Shown here piece by piece: positions 22,346-31,932 of a stretch of DNA of 64,000 bases. This DNA comes from Oegoconia quadripuncta. Its lineage: Eukaryota; Arthropoda; Insecta; Lepidoptera; Autostichidae. The stretch covers positions 6,947,001 to 7,011,000 of the forward strand of contig OX438748.1 in the NCBI GenBank assembly GCA_949316235.1, written 5' to 3'. Position numbers and translations under genes: made by a program. The notes under the pieces are model-generated. The model was not told where the DNA came from. It saw only the letters and a list, made by a program, of their open reading frames with translations, and made no database searches. Every line of letters starts with the position of its first letter. Within the stretch, counting starts at the first letter, position 1.

Positions 22346-23741
22346 CCTAAGCATTTAAAAACCAAAAAACTCAACTGTATATAAAACAGGAACTAAAAGA
22401 CTTACTACTACTATTTCAAAATAGGTCAAACTAATCATATGATTGCTTAGTTACAGCCGCTATATTATATTTTGCTGACTTCATGTTAGATTTGTTTTCC
22501 TAAAGTGTATCATGTGACACTCTTGGGATTTAAAATCGGTCATGTGGTCAATCGGTAAAGGTTTACAGCTGACGTAGAAATCTAGAGGCAGTCGGATAAA
22601 AATAGTACCATCACAACAAGTAACGATATCTATCAATGGAAGAAGGTGCGGACAACACACCCATGCAATAAACCAAGAATCAATATAAACAAACAAATAC
22701 GATCGAAGTGTTAGGGCGCGGCAGGCCTCTGCAAACAATGTTATAACATTGAAAATGCTTTTTCTATTAAATAGAGATGCAAAATAGCGAGCAGTGAAAT
22801 AACACACTTTTATACAGACATATATAACGTCATGACCTTTATCCGTGATGCAGAGATATCGCAAACTGTGCATTGGGGATTAAAAGGTAAATGCTTGAAA
22901 TGGTACATTTTTCCAAATATACTGCCCATCCGTGCAAATGCATGTTTTTAGTCGCCTTTGTGGGTCACCCACGGGAACAGACTAAATTATTGGTTCAAGT
23001 CCTATTACGTATCGGAAACTACAAAAACACCTAGCTACTTAAAATGAATAAGTCTCAGGGAAGAGCAATTTAGTTCTAACTCCATGAAGGACTGGGTTCT
23101 CGTGATGATAAGAATATCTTGTAAAGGTTGAAGGGTGATGTCGTACTGTACCGGTAATGTTGCAATGGTCTAAACGAGCAAATAACGGCGGTTACAATCA
23201 GATAGCTGCCGTAAAAACTCTAGACATTAGCGTTTTGTAAGCAGTGTTTAACTGTCTACCACATGTTGCTAAAGGGTAAGAGGTAACTGTAGAATTTCAT
23301 CTGAAAATTGTCTAAACGACCTTGTCCTTTTTTCCACGCGAAACACTTTTTTCCAAACAAATTATTCCACGCGGTACCCGCGTAACAGTATGGCCTAAGT
23401 GCATAAAAAATGGAATTACAGTGACCTATGTAGCTGGGACGATGTTGGAGCCTATACTTGGCAGCCCCAACATCGAGAGTTTTTGAATAAAAAGATTGAT
23501 TATAGCGATAGGAATTTATTGTCTTTGTACAACTAGCAAGTACATATGGTAATTGAATGTGATCGGCAAAAAAGGACCGGACGTTGCTCGCGTCCGCGCT
23601 TTTAAATGAACGCCGCGGGGGTGAGGAAGGGCGAGCGGGCATCTACGCGGCCTTAACAGAGAAGTAACCTTTGCATATTCAGAAAAAAAAGGAACAGTGG
23701 TAGCGTCTCTCTTACCTAGAAAAAAAAATAATAATAAATAA
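22346..23741 (-). other. Probable LINE 3' region plus an unrecognised frame
   Basis: Read on minus, 23110..22800 contains CCCGTGGGTGACCC...AAGGCGACTAA, a block often found in lepidopteran LINE 3' UTRs. Upstream of it, a 128-codon frame (23256..23642) begins in CpG-rich sequence coding MPARPSSPPRRSFKSADA. It has no domain I recognise, and other frames of the same DNA are equally open. It could be a decayed retroelement ORF. Confidence 0.3.
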
Positions 23742-23990
23742 TACACACAGCGCCATCTAGTTACATATTAAGCAACTATAGGCTTGTGTTGTGGATACCA
23801 GATGGTTGATATACTACATAAATACATTTTTTTTTTGTAAATAAATACTTACTATAAATGAAAACATCCATAACTCGGGTACACATGTCCGTATTCATCA
23901 CACAAACATATGCCCCTAGCGGGATTTGAACTCGCGACGATTTGGTATAGTCGTCAGACTTTCTAACCACTACACCTAACAGGTCGTCTA
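23742..23990 (-). mobile_element. SINE-D', minus strand
   Basis: CAGCGCCATCTAGTTACAT, GATACCAGATGGTTGATATA and the head end AACCACTACACCTAACAGG. The B-box reads GGGATTTGAACTC on this strand. Confidence 0.85.
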
Positions 23991-24392
23991 AAAAAATAAT
24001 TGCAATGTGTCTACAACCCCCAATGTTCAGCCTAACACATCTGGTAATTTTCATTATCCGAATAAATATTAAGTTTGACGATTGTTATTACTATATTTGA
24101 AATCATAAAAGAATTGTTTTACTCAACCTGACTTCAAAAGTTTAAAATATTCAATACTTTCATTCTTTAAACTAAACTTAAAGATAAACTCAATCAACAA
24201 TTACAGAATAAGCACTCGATTTCGATTAGTGGAGTTAAGCCTATCGCAGTCAGTTCTTGGATGGGTGTCCATTGGTGATATTTTCATACGGTTATTTACA
24301 TACTTTGGAGTGCACGTTAAATAAGTCTGGGTGATTTGGAGATATTCGTAAAGCCAAGTCGATGGTTTTCGGAGACTTAAAAACTTTGTTAA
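23991..24392. other. Unassigned AT-rich sequence
   Basis: About 24215..24260 reads TTCGATTAGTGGAGTTAAGC...TTCTTGGATGGGTGTCC. This resembles a 5S-rRNA-like or SINE body, but it is too short and diverged to call. Confidence 0.3.
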
Positions 24393-24570
24393 GTTTTTTA
24401 TGCATAACGGGTTAGCGCTTTACCCTAATCACATCTGATGATAAGATGAGGCCGAAGGTGGAAGCGTCCTCACGCGGAACCCCCTATTTACTTGAGGAAC
24501 TTATATCTAACAGGCGGAATACACCAATGCAACAATGCTGCCTGGCAGCTGACTTGAGATGAATGGTTTG
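24393..24570 (-). mobile_element. SINE-A, 3' two thirds, minus strand
   Basis: TATGCATAACGGGTTAGCGC, GATGAGGCCGAAGGTGGAAG and CAGGCGGAATACACCAATGC. A short inverse piece (CGCTTCCACCTTCGGCATCG) follows at about 24605..24640, giving a partial foldback. Confidence 0.75.
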
Positions 24571-24640
24571 CGATAAGATAGCGAGTTAGTAAGTTGTGAA
24601 TGCGCTTCCACCTTCGGCATCGTCTTCACTTAGCATAAAC

Positions 24641-25254
24641 TGCCATAACTCATTGATAAAACACCTCAACAATCACATACAGGCCCTATCTTTTATGTAA
24701 TTGTTATTCTAACAGAGCGTTCTTATTAGAAGCAGCCTTTATCTTTATCGGTGGTGGTTTAACCGAAAATATTTAATTTCTTTAAATACATACGGGATAT
24801 CAATATAAGTAATTCGATCCCTTAAACCAGTGTAAATTGAGTTGTTTCATTAACTCATAATTTCTTTTCTAAGCAAATTTCGTGCCCTGTTTTAATCATC
24901 TTGACGTTTCATAAGATTATGTATTACATAGTGCGTGAAGTTATTTTACTTATAGACATTATTTGCTAATGTGAAGACTATTGAATAATAGATACAGTCA
25001 TTATCAAAAGCAGACACCACAGCGGATTTCACCACAGACAATGAGTTTAAGGGGTAGTACCCCTACCCCTACTACTAGAACAAACCAATTCCAAACAATT
25101 TAGATAACAATCCAAATCCATTATGATTAATTTGCAGAGCGAATACAATTTAGTGATTTACGAGTACCTCCAATTTATATCTGGTTGCACGATATGTCTA
25201 AATTGCATGAATGAGGGACATTCCATTGAGAACTTGGTCTCTCGTATCTATCAG
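24641..25254. other. Unassigned AT-rich sequence
   Basis: Lies upstream of the receptor exon. The frame starting at 25123 runs into the CpG-dense block below and is not recognised. Confidence 0.35.
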
Positions 25255-25350
25255 ACTGGCGGCATTTCGTCCTACGACGCTACGCCGCGCGCACATCTCG
25301 TAGCGACTACGGTTGTAGAGGCTCTACGGACGCGTACCGAAGTAAAAACA
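25255..25350 (+). promoter_or_regulatory. CpG-dense block upstream of receptor exon
   Basis: In an AT-rich neighbourhood, this ~95-bp block (around CGACGCTACGCCGCGCGCAC) has many CpG dinucleotides. It lies about 420-515 bp before the receptor ATG. It may be part of a 5' UTR exon or a promoter. No TATA box or strong initiator was found. Confidence 0.25.
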
Positions 25351-25669
25351 TTCTGAAGGTGAAAAAACATGGTGTTAAATAAACAGTGAATTTAATTTTA
25401 AAATATAATCAGCGATGGGTTGATTATGTGTTTTTTTTTGTGAAAGTTCAGAGGACTGGTTGAACCCTTAATGGAGTTCCGGTGTTAATGAATTACGTAA
25501 ATTAGTGATTCAGTGTTTCTTGTTTGTTAGTAAAAATTTTGAACAACATAATCATATAAGCTATATTGAGTAAATGCTATCGTTGATAAAATTATTAGAA
25601 AAAAAAATGTGAAATTTTGTGTGAATATTTGAGTAGATTGATACATAAAATCTAAACTAAAAAAAAACT

Positions 25670-25730
25670 AAAACGTCAATATTGACGTTTTGGTTTTTTT
25701 TACGTTCTTATTTATATAAATAAGAATGTA
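25670..25730. promoter_or_regulatory. Two adjacent palindromes upstream of receptor ATG
   Basis: 25670..25691 is a perfect 22-bp palindrome (AAAACGTCAAT followed by its reverse complement) holding two facing TGACGT half-sites. 25701..25730 is a 30-bp palindrome with one mismatched pair. Both lie 40-100 bp before the ATG. TGACG/CGTCA is the CREB/ATF half-site; binding is not shown. Confidence 0.45.
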
Positions 25731-25770
25731 AAATATAAAAAAACAAGAACATTAAAAAAAAATCGAGAAA

Positions 25771-26082
25771 ATGATACGGACTTCACCCACCACATCGGCT
25801 ATGGCAGACGCCGACCAGAAATTCTGGGACTACTTCAATATCGAAGTGACGCCCAGCGAAGCGACGAACGTGACGTCACGAGATGATGTCTTCATACCGG
25901 CACCAGAGCAAGGCTTCGTCATCGGGATGTACAGCGCTTTACTGACGACTGGCGCGTTTGGCAATATGGCTGTATTTACGTCACTTGTGCGCTCCAGGAG
26001 AAGGAAGTCGAGGGTCAATCTGCTGATGACGCATTTGGCCGTTGCTGATATGATAGTCACCTTCATTGTTATACCGCTCGAG
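25771..26082 (+). CDS. First coding exon of a class A peptide GPCR (AKH/ACP/corazonin-type)
   Basis: From ATG 25771, 104 codons run to CTC GAG, followed by a GTAAGT donor at 26083 (phase 0). Residues 1-48 form an extracellular N-terminus without a signal peptide and with one NVT glycosylation sequon. TM1 lies at about 49-74 with the GN signature of class A receptors. A basic first intracellular loop (RSRRRKSRVN) follows. TM2 at about 82-103 contains LAVAD, whose Asp is the conserved sodium-site residue. The SRVN...HLAVAD...VIPLE series matches insect receptors of the GnRH superfamily, which bind AKH, ACP or corazonin at the plasma membrane. Which of these it is cannot be settled from one exon. 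An alternative start at Met-11 exists. Later exons were not found in the window. Confidence 0.8.
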
Positions 26083-26088
26083 GTAAGT
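26083..26088 (+). other. Splice donor of the receptor exon
   Basis: GTAAGT directly follows GAG at the end of TM2. It matches the U1 consensus well, and the frame after it soon stops, which fits an intron. Confidence 0.75.
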
Positions 26089-26109
26089 TATTTCAACAGC
26101 TTTACACAT

Positions 26110-26460
26110 CCCCACTATTGAGGATTAGCCTACTCTTATTGGGAGAGGGCATGGACCATAGTCCACCACGCGGGACCAGGATTGGTGGATTTGTGTCTGA
26201 CTAGAGGCCTAGTCAGTGGCCTGACCTGATAGTCAGTGTTTTAAGCTATCCCTGTGGGCTACCGACTTGGCCTAACGACTACCTTCATTTGAAAACAACT
26301 GGGACGAACTATTTATCTTACCCTCTGAAGCACTGAGAAACTCGTATTAAAATGCCACTAGTGGTCACCCGTCCAAGCACTGACCGTACCAGACATTGCT
26401 TAACTTCGCTAATCTAAAATAGCGAATGCGATTGCGCCACGAGTGCGAGTAAGTTATTAC
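26110..26460 (+). mobile_element. Repeat B in the intron
   Basis: Shares GGACCATAGTCCACCACGCGG, GTGTTTTAAGC and TATTAAAATGCCAC with 14608..14900. It starts about 30 bp inside the intron. Confidence 0.65.
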
Positions 26461-26908
26461 TAGTACTATATGAAACAAAAACCCTGATGGACTCTCAAAA
26501 GATTTCGAGAAGCTTTTCATGTACAGTTTAGTTCGAAAGTGCAGTCATAGTCTATTTTCAAACTATGAAATTTATCGAACACCTTTAAATGGGGTAATGT
26601 TAATGTGATGAATACGAATACTTATTTACGTGTAATAGATGTTTAATTTATGTATGTTTATCCTTTATAGTAGTATACTAGTTTTGCTTAGTTGCGACCA
26701 TAATAATTGGTATAAGTGTCCAAGATATTGAACTACTTCGCGTAAAAGTAAAGTAAAGTAAAAGTTTATTTCCATTTACATCACTGCATGTTATCGGTCT
26801 TAATGTTATTAAAGATAGAACGTGAACAGATGAGTGCTATATTACTTACGTGGTTATGTTATTAGATAGACATCTTATGTTTCGATCTTATTTAGATCCA
26901 TCCATCCG
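26461..26908. other. Unassigned sequence
   Basis: About 26590..26700 holds a worn SINE-D body (GATGAATACGAATAC, TTTTGCTTAGTTG). No other feature is supported. Confidence 0.35.
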
Positions 26909-27049
26909 ATTGTCAGAGATAAGATAGCCAGTCCCCCAAATGTGTTGGGGTTTCCGGGTCAGTACGCTTCCACCTTCGACCTCATCTTCACTTAACATCA
27001 GGTGTGATTGAGGTCAAGTACCAACCCGTTGTGCATAAAAAAAAACATA
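26909..27049 (+). mobile_element. SINE-A, 3' half
   Basis: Begins in GATTGTCAGAGATAAGATAG and contains the complete tail GGTGTGATTGAGGTCAAG...GTTGTGCAT plus about 10 A. It is close to the family consensus. Confidence 0.85.
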
Positions 27050-27129
27050 GGGGTTACAGGTTACCCGACAATAATTACCATTTAATTTGCGTATGGGAAA
27101 ACTTCCAAAATTACTAAAAAGAAATCATC

Positions 27130-27134
27130 TGTTC
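27130..27134. repeat. Target-site duplication of LTR element (left)
   Basis: TGTTC here and at 31799..31803 directly flank the two LTRs. Five bases is a usual length for Ty3/gypsy integrases. Confidence 0.9.
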
Positions 27135-27254
27135 TGTTAAGTATGCGAACCGGGAGACAAGTGAAAGCCAACGTAGTTAGAAACACACTGTCTTTAATGA
27201 CATGACCAAGAGCGGGGGCGCAGCCCCGTAATCGTTCTACCTACATATACAACA
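27135..27254 (-). repeat. 3' LTR (120 bp)
   Basis: Identical base for base to 31679..31798. In element orientation it starts TGTTGTATATG and ends CATACTTAACA. It contains ATTAAA (27193..27198), a possible poly-A signal, and a GC-rich palindromic block around GGGGGCGCAGCCCC. Confidence 0.95.
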
Positions 27255-27266
27255 TTCCCTCCACTT
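27255..27266 (-). other. Polypurine tract
   Basis: In element orientation AAGTGGAGGGAA directly abuts the 3' LTR, the expected site for plus-strand DNA priming. Confidence 0.8.
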
Positions 27267-27278
27267 ATATTTTTAAAA

Positions 27279-30200
27279 CTATTTAAGAAACTTCTTATAA
27301 TCTACTTTGGTCCGTGGTCGCAATATTTTAGGTTCGGCTGGTGATGCCTGTTTTACGGTGGCAGCTTGTATGCCGGTCTCGGCTTCATGGAATTCATCAT
27401 CACTGGCTGGTGTCACCAATGCACTGCCTTCTTCTTCCTCTTTATTCACCTCAGCTTCGACATTGTCTGGCTGTTCATCGTGAACGTGTGTAGTCGGTTG
27501 TACTGTCGAGTTGGCAGACCTCGGTCTGGATGGTGAAGGTAAGGATCTCGACAAAGACCCTGTACATGAGGATAGCTGTGGTTGAATCGGCGGTGATGGC
27601 AGCGCTGACGGCAGCGGCGACGGCGGCGGCGACGGCGGCGGCGACGGCGGTGGTGACCGCGGCGGTGACAGCAGCGGTGACGACAGAGGCGCTGTCATTG
27701 GAACTGGCTGTTGCGGTGAGTATTCATCATCATGTATAGTGGCCTCACGGTCCCATAAGTTGATAGGCCCTTTGTATGGAATAATTTGGTTTATATGTTT
27801 TTTAATACATTTCGCAGAAATAAAGTCTTTAACTAAATACACTACATTGCCTATTTTCTTTTGTATACTTCCCTTGCACCATGTGAATTTATTTTTATCT
27901 CGATATTTCTTGTACAATATAAAATCACCGGAAGAGTAAGTTGGTTTATTCTGCGAACACTGATTATTTTGTTTCGTATTAAGGGTAGACGGAGACGTGG
28001 GCGACGACGATGGAGGGACGTTTAAAAGATCTAACCGTGATCTTAACTTCCGTCCAAATACTAATTGAGAGGGCGAAGAGCCAGTCGCTGAATGAGTTGA
28101 GTTTCTATAGTCAAAGAGGTATTTTGATAACCTTATTTTACTGTCTCTGTAATTCTTGCTGGCTAATAGGCTGGACTTAATACCCTTCTTTACTATTTTC
28201 ACATAACTTTCGGCTTGTCCGTTACTAGCTGGATGGTAAGCTGGTGACGTTGTGTGTGTGATACCGTTTGACATACAAAACGTATGAAATTCTTGCGAAC
28301 AAAAAGCTGTACCATTGTCACTTACTATTGACGATGGAAGACCAAACCTGGACATAAAATCATAAAGTTTCTCGATTATCGACGTGGACGTGGTCGCGGT
28401 GTTCATATCATAAGCTTCAACCCATTTGGTCTGCGCGTCTACAATAACCAAGTACATATGACCACTAATTGGTCCGAGTAAGTCTATGTGCAGCCTATGA
28501 AATGGGAGAAGCGGGCGCCCCCATGGCGACAAGGGGACGCGGGGCGGCGACGGCCGTAACTGCATACAAATATCACACGAGGCTATCTTCTTTTCTAAAG
28601 CCTCGTCTATTCTCGGAAACCAAAATCGAGCGCGGGCCTCAGCTTTTGTTTTCACTATGCCTAGATGTGACGCATGCAATTCCGATAAAACTCTCTCCTG
28701 TAATGTTTCAGGAATTACTACTTTATGTCCCCGCATAATACAGCCACTTTCGTACGATAACTGCAACCTACACAAATAGAAGGGTCTAAGCCGTATATCA
28801 ACAACCTTATTTGGCCAACCGCATACTATATAATTTATTATTTGTTTTAAAACTATATCTTTGTTCGTTTCGTTACGCAATTCTGTCAATGTAACCGGCA
28901 AACTTCCATCTACAACAAAACAGACATAGGCCGCGCGGTCATTATCATAGTTTACGACGGCGGAGGCCGCGGCGGCGGCGGCGCGGGCGCGCCCGTCGGT
29001 CTCTGCGCATGAATGACTGCTGCTGTCGCTAGTGGCCGGGCGGGCGCGCCCGCCGCCCTCGTCCCCCGTCAACTCCGGCAAACTGGCCCGCGACAAGTAA
29101 TCGGCGCTGTTATCAGCACTACGTACATACTCTATAACATAATTATAACCATTTAAGAACATTGCGTACCTTTGTAGTCTATTTGCCGATACTTCTGGTA
29201 TGCCATGATATGGCTTGAAAATAGATATAAGCGGCTTATGATCAGTGCGTAATACGAACGGATCTGATCTACCGTATAGATACTGGTGGAAGCGGCGTAC
29301 TCCAAAAATAATAGCAGTCGCCTCTTTTTGGATTTGCGAATATCGTTTTTCCGCTGTGTTTAATGTTCGTGATGCGAAAGATATAGGTCTTTCTGGCCCA
29401 CCTGGTTCCACTTGAGACAAAATAGCGCCTAGCCCGTTGGGCGATGCGTCCACCGTTAATATTATTTTGGCATCTGGGTTAAAATGTGCAAGAACTTGGT
29501 CGGAAGATAAACAATTTTTAATTTTCTGAAATGCATTATCATGATCTTTGTTCCACTGCCATTTTGTACCTTTCTTTAAGAGATCGTATAAGGGTGAAAG
29601 AATAGTAGACGCGCCAGCGACAAAATTTCTGTAATAATTAACCAATCCTAAAAACGACTGTAATTGGTTAAGGTTAGTCGGCACTGGGGCGTCTAACATG
29701 GCTTTAACTTTCTCTGCTGATTTTTTCAACCCATTGTTATTAATGACATAGCCAAGATAATTCACTTCATCTTTAAAAAACTCGCATTTTTCTTTTTGCA
29801 AAGTTAACCCAGCATCCTGTAGCCTTTTTAATACCACGTTGAGTCTTCCTAAGTGCTCACTTTTATTCCGTCCTGTCACCAGGACATCATCAAGCAGGCA
29901 CAGGACCCCGTCTAACCCAGATAATAACGACTCCATTACCCGCTGGAAAATGGCTGGCGCGCTCGCCAGACCAAACACTAACCGTGTATATTTATATAAC
30001 CCTCGGTGTGTATTTATACAGGTTATTGCTTGCGACTCGTCATCCAACACGAATTGGTTGTATGCCATGGACAAATCCAATTTTGTGAATTGTTGGCCTC
30101 CATATAGCTTTGAAAATAATTCCTTTACAGTGGGTAATGGGTATTTGTCCACAAGGAGCTGTTTGTTAATACTAACGGAATAGTCTACACATAACCTCAC

Positions 30201-31640
30201 GGAGCCGTTACGCTTCAGCACGGGCACTATTGGAGAAGCATACTCCGAATGTGACACTGGTTTTAAAACCCCTAATTCCACTAACCTATCGATCTCATTA
30301 TCGATTTTCTCGCGTAAGGCAAACGCGATCGGTCGGGCTTTGAAAAAAACAGGCTTGACGTCATCTTTTAATGACAACTTAATCTTATATTTGTTAAAAG
30401 TTCCTAAATAATCTGAAAATAGATGTTGATAGCATTGTTGTAACTGTTCAACAATGTTATCATCGGACTTCGGCGTGTCCTGACAAAAGTTTATCGGTAA
30501 TAACTGCAATTGAAACAGTGATATGAAGTCTCTGCCTAAGAGTGGCGGCCCGCCATCGCGTACCACGTACACGTCGAGTGTGTGCGTCTGCCCCGCGTAT
30601 GTGACGGGCACCCGCATCATACCTACACATACTATATAATCACCGGTATAGCTAATTAATTTTTTCCTAGTATGTGACAATGTTACGCCCTTAAAATGTA
30701 CTTTATAGGTATTTTCAGCAATAACCGTAACGGCCGAACCACTATCTATTTCAAATTTTAATTGACACCCGCGAATTATCACAGTTTCTATCATCGGTTC
30801 GCCTCTAAGTGAACGGATATTATATAACTCACCGTCATCGTCCTCGCCCTCGTCTCCGGCACCCATATCTACGTATTTCACTTTTGTGCACATTTTACGT
30901 AAATGACCTTTGACGTTGCACTTTTTACAGACATAATTCGCGAAACGGCACTGCGCGGTTTTATGATTAGAATAACCACAAACCGAACACCTCACTTTGT
31001 TAGACACCGGTGGGTTTCTCGCATTCCGATCTATTTTAAAAAGCTGTGTATCGAGCTCGGCCTTAGCTGCCGCGGCGGCGGCGTCACCACTCGTACTGGC
31101 CCCGCCCGTAGCAGCGCGCGCGCATCGGATGTTCTCCGCAACCTCAACTGCTTTCGCTAGGGTAAGCGCCGCCATGTCTTGAGCGTACAACTTCTCTTTT
31201 TCGTGACATGACAGCATTCCCATGATGAACCGGTCGCGTAGTGCTTCTTCGACATTGCTGAATTGACAATGCTCAGTCAGCCCGCGTAGTCTTGCGGCCC
31301 ATTGCGTATGGGATTCGCCAAATTGTTGAACCGCGGCAAAAAATTTGTGTCGCTCGCCGAACCCAACACGTTTCGGTGTAAAATGCGAATCCAACAGCGT
31401 TAATATGTCTTGATAGGGGACGCTTTGTATCTCCTTAGGCAATGCTAAGTCCGCGGCTAACTTGTACGAACCCTCTGTGAGTGCGCTCAAAAGTATGGCC
31501 CGTCTCCTCTCTCCGGTCGCGTCACTTTTGTCATTTATGTCGTTAGCTATGAACCACTGTGACAGACGACACTTATACGCCTTCCACAACTGTATATTGT
31601 GGTCAAAACTAGACAAAATTCCAAACTGGATCTGAGACAT
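27279..31640 (-). CDS. gag-pol: Ty3/gypsy gag-pol polyprotein, intact
   Basis: 1453 residues counted from MSQIQFG, the first Met downstream of the primer site; the frame is open into the LTR but is unlikely to start there. Gag covers about 1-260, with two CCHC zinc knuckles at 218-231 and 238-251. The protease has DSG at 299-301. The reverse transcriptase (about 445-635) has LDLS with Asp-522 and an active-site LLDD at 582-585, where most relatives have a Tyr or Phe first. RNase H has Asp-730, Glu-773 and Asp-800. Integrase has an HHCC finger (His-989, His-992, Cys-1022, Cys-1025) and a D,D35E triad at Asp-1053, Asp-1108 and Glu-1144. A Pro/Ser-rich stretch lies at 1318-1355 near the C-terminus. 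Gag and pol share one frame, with no frameshift or stop between them. Confidence 0.95.
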   Translation of the reverse strand: MSQIQFGILSSFDHNIQLWKAYKCRLSQWFIANDINDKSDATGERRRAILLSALTEGSYKLAADLALPKEIQSVPYQDILTLLDSHFTPKRVGFGERHKFFAAVQQFGESHTQWAARLRGLTEHCQFSNVEEALRDRFIMGMLSCHEKEKLYAQDMAALTLAKAVEVAENIRCARAATGGASTSGDAAAAAAKAELDTQLFKIDRNARNPPVSNKVRCSVCGYSNHKTAQCRFANYVCKKCNVKGHLRKMCTKVKYVDMGAGDEGEDDDGELYNIRSLRGEPMIETVIIRGCQLKFEIDSGSAVTVIAENTYKVHFKGVTLSHTRKKLISYTGDYIVCVGMMRVPVTYAGQTHTLDVYVVRDGGPPLLGRDFISLFQLQLLPINFCQDTPKSDDNIVEQLQQCYQHLFSDYLGTFNKYKIKLSLKDDVKPVFFKARPIAFALREKIDNEIDRLVELGVLKPVSHSEYASPIVPVLKRNGSVRLCVDYSVSINKQLLVDKYPLPTVKELFSKLYGGQQFTKLDLSMAYNQFVLDDESQAITCINTHRGLYKYTRLVFGLASAPAIFQRVMESLLSGLDGVLCLLDDVLVTGRNKSEHLGRLNVVLKRLQDAGLTLQKEKCEFFKDEVNYLGYVINNNGLKKSAEKVKAMLDAPVPTNLNQLQSFLGLVNYYRNFVAGASTILSPLYDLLKKGTKWQWNKDHDNAFQKIKNCLSSDQVLAHFNPDAKIILTVDASPNGLGAILSQVEPGGPERPISFASRTLNTAEKRYSQIQKEATAIIFGVRRFHQYLYGRSDPFVLRTDHKPLISIFKPYHGIPEVSANRLQRYAMFLNGYNYVIEYVRSADNSADYLSRASLPELTGDEGGGRARPATSDSSSHSCAETDGRARAAAAAASAVVNYDNDRAAYVCFVVDGSLPVTLTELRNETNKDIVLKQIINYIVCGWPNKVVDIRLRPFYLCRLQLSYESGCIMRGHKVVIPETLQERVLSELHASHLGIVKTKAEARARFWFPRIDEALEKKIASCDICMQLRPSPPRVPLSPWGRPLLPFHRLHIDLLGPISGHMYLVIVDAQTKWVEAYDMNTATTSTSIIEKLYDFMSRFGLPSSIVSDNGTAFCSQEFHTFCMSNGITHTTSPAYHPASNGQAESYVKIVKKGIKSSLLASKNYRDSKIRLSKYLFDYRNSTHSATGSSPSQLVFGRKLRSRLDLLNVPPSSSPTSPSTLNTKQNNQCSQNKPTYSSGDFILYKKYRDKNKFTWCKGSIQKKIGNVVYLVKDFISAKCIKKHINQIIPYKGPINLWDREATIHDDEYSPQQPVPMTAPLSSPLLSPPRSPPPSPPPSPPPSPLPSALPSPPIQPQLSSCTGSLSRSLPSPSRPRSANSTVQPTTHVHDEQPDNVEAEVNKEEEEGSALVTPASDDEFHEAETGIQAATVKQASPAEPKILRPRTKVDYKKFLK

Positions 31641-31667
31641 TTTACTATTTTTTTTTTTATGTGGGTA

Positions 31668-31677
31668 CTCGTCGCCA
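31668..31677 (-). other. Primer-binding site, candidate tRNA-Ser
   Basis: One base inside the 5' LTR, the element reads TGGCGACGAG. This complements the CTCGTCGCCA 3' end expected for animal tRNA-Ser(GCU). The match is 10 nt, after which it departs. Confidence 0.7.
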
Positions 31678-31678
31678 C

Positions 31679-31798
31679 TGTTAAGTATGCGAACCGGGAG
31701 ACAAGTGAAAGCCAACGTAGTTAGAAACACACTGTCTTTAATGACATGACCAAGAGCGGGGGCGCAGCCCCGTAATCGTTCTACCTACATATACAACA
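31679..31798 (-). repeat. 5' LTR (120 bp)
   Basis: Identical to 27135..27254. At this length it must hold promoter, R and U5 in compressed form. No strong TATA box is seen apart from GTATATG near the start. Confidence 0.95.
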
Positions 31799-31803
31799 TG
31801 TTC
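31799..31803. repeat. Target-site duplication of LTR element (right)
   Basis: TGTTC, matching 27130..27134. Confidence 0.9.
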
Positions 31804-31932
31804 CATTGAAGAATGATTCAAGAGAGAGAGATCCACTCAACCGATATTTTTTCAATGCGTCGTATATCAAGTAATAGACAATATGGACAAATTATTTTTA
31901 ATTGTCTATAATACTAACATTGTTATTCAACA

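Larger units (their letters stand above)
27135..31798 (-). mobile_element. Complete Ty3/gypsy LTR retrotransposon
   Basis: This 4664-bp element is read on the minus strand. It has two 120-bp LTRs with no difference between them, TG...CA ends, a 5-bp target duplication, a primer-binding site, a polypurine tract and one uninterrupted gag-pol frame. No env-like frame is present. The very short LTRs, two gag zinc knuckles and fused gag-pol recall the mag-type branch of Ty3/gypsy, but that placement is an inference. If the receptor gene continues rightward, the element sits antisense in its intron. Identical LTRs and an open frame indicate a recent insertion. Confidence 0.95.

Noticed and set aside
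22481..22873. 130-codon minus-strand frame
   Set aside because: Overlaps LINE-tail-like sequence, has no domain, and other frames are similarly open. Treated as chance or decayed sequence.
24215..24262. 5S rRNA-like segment
   Set aside because: Only a short phrase resembles the internal part of 5S rRNA; its flanks do not match and no full-length gene is present.
27279..27600. Possible envelope gene downstream of integrase
   Set aside because: The C-terminal region is Pro/Ser-rich and acidic, with no signal peptide, membrane segment or separate frame, so the element is not an errantivirus-type.
27530..27739. Ala/Thr-rich plus-strand frame
   Set aside because: Antisense shadow of the Pro/Ser-rich C-terminal stretch of the gag-pol polyprotein. 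The same applies to 28469..28738, 29839..30183 and 30903..31182.
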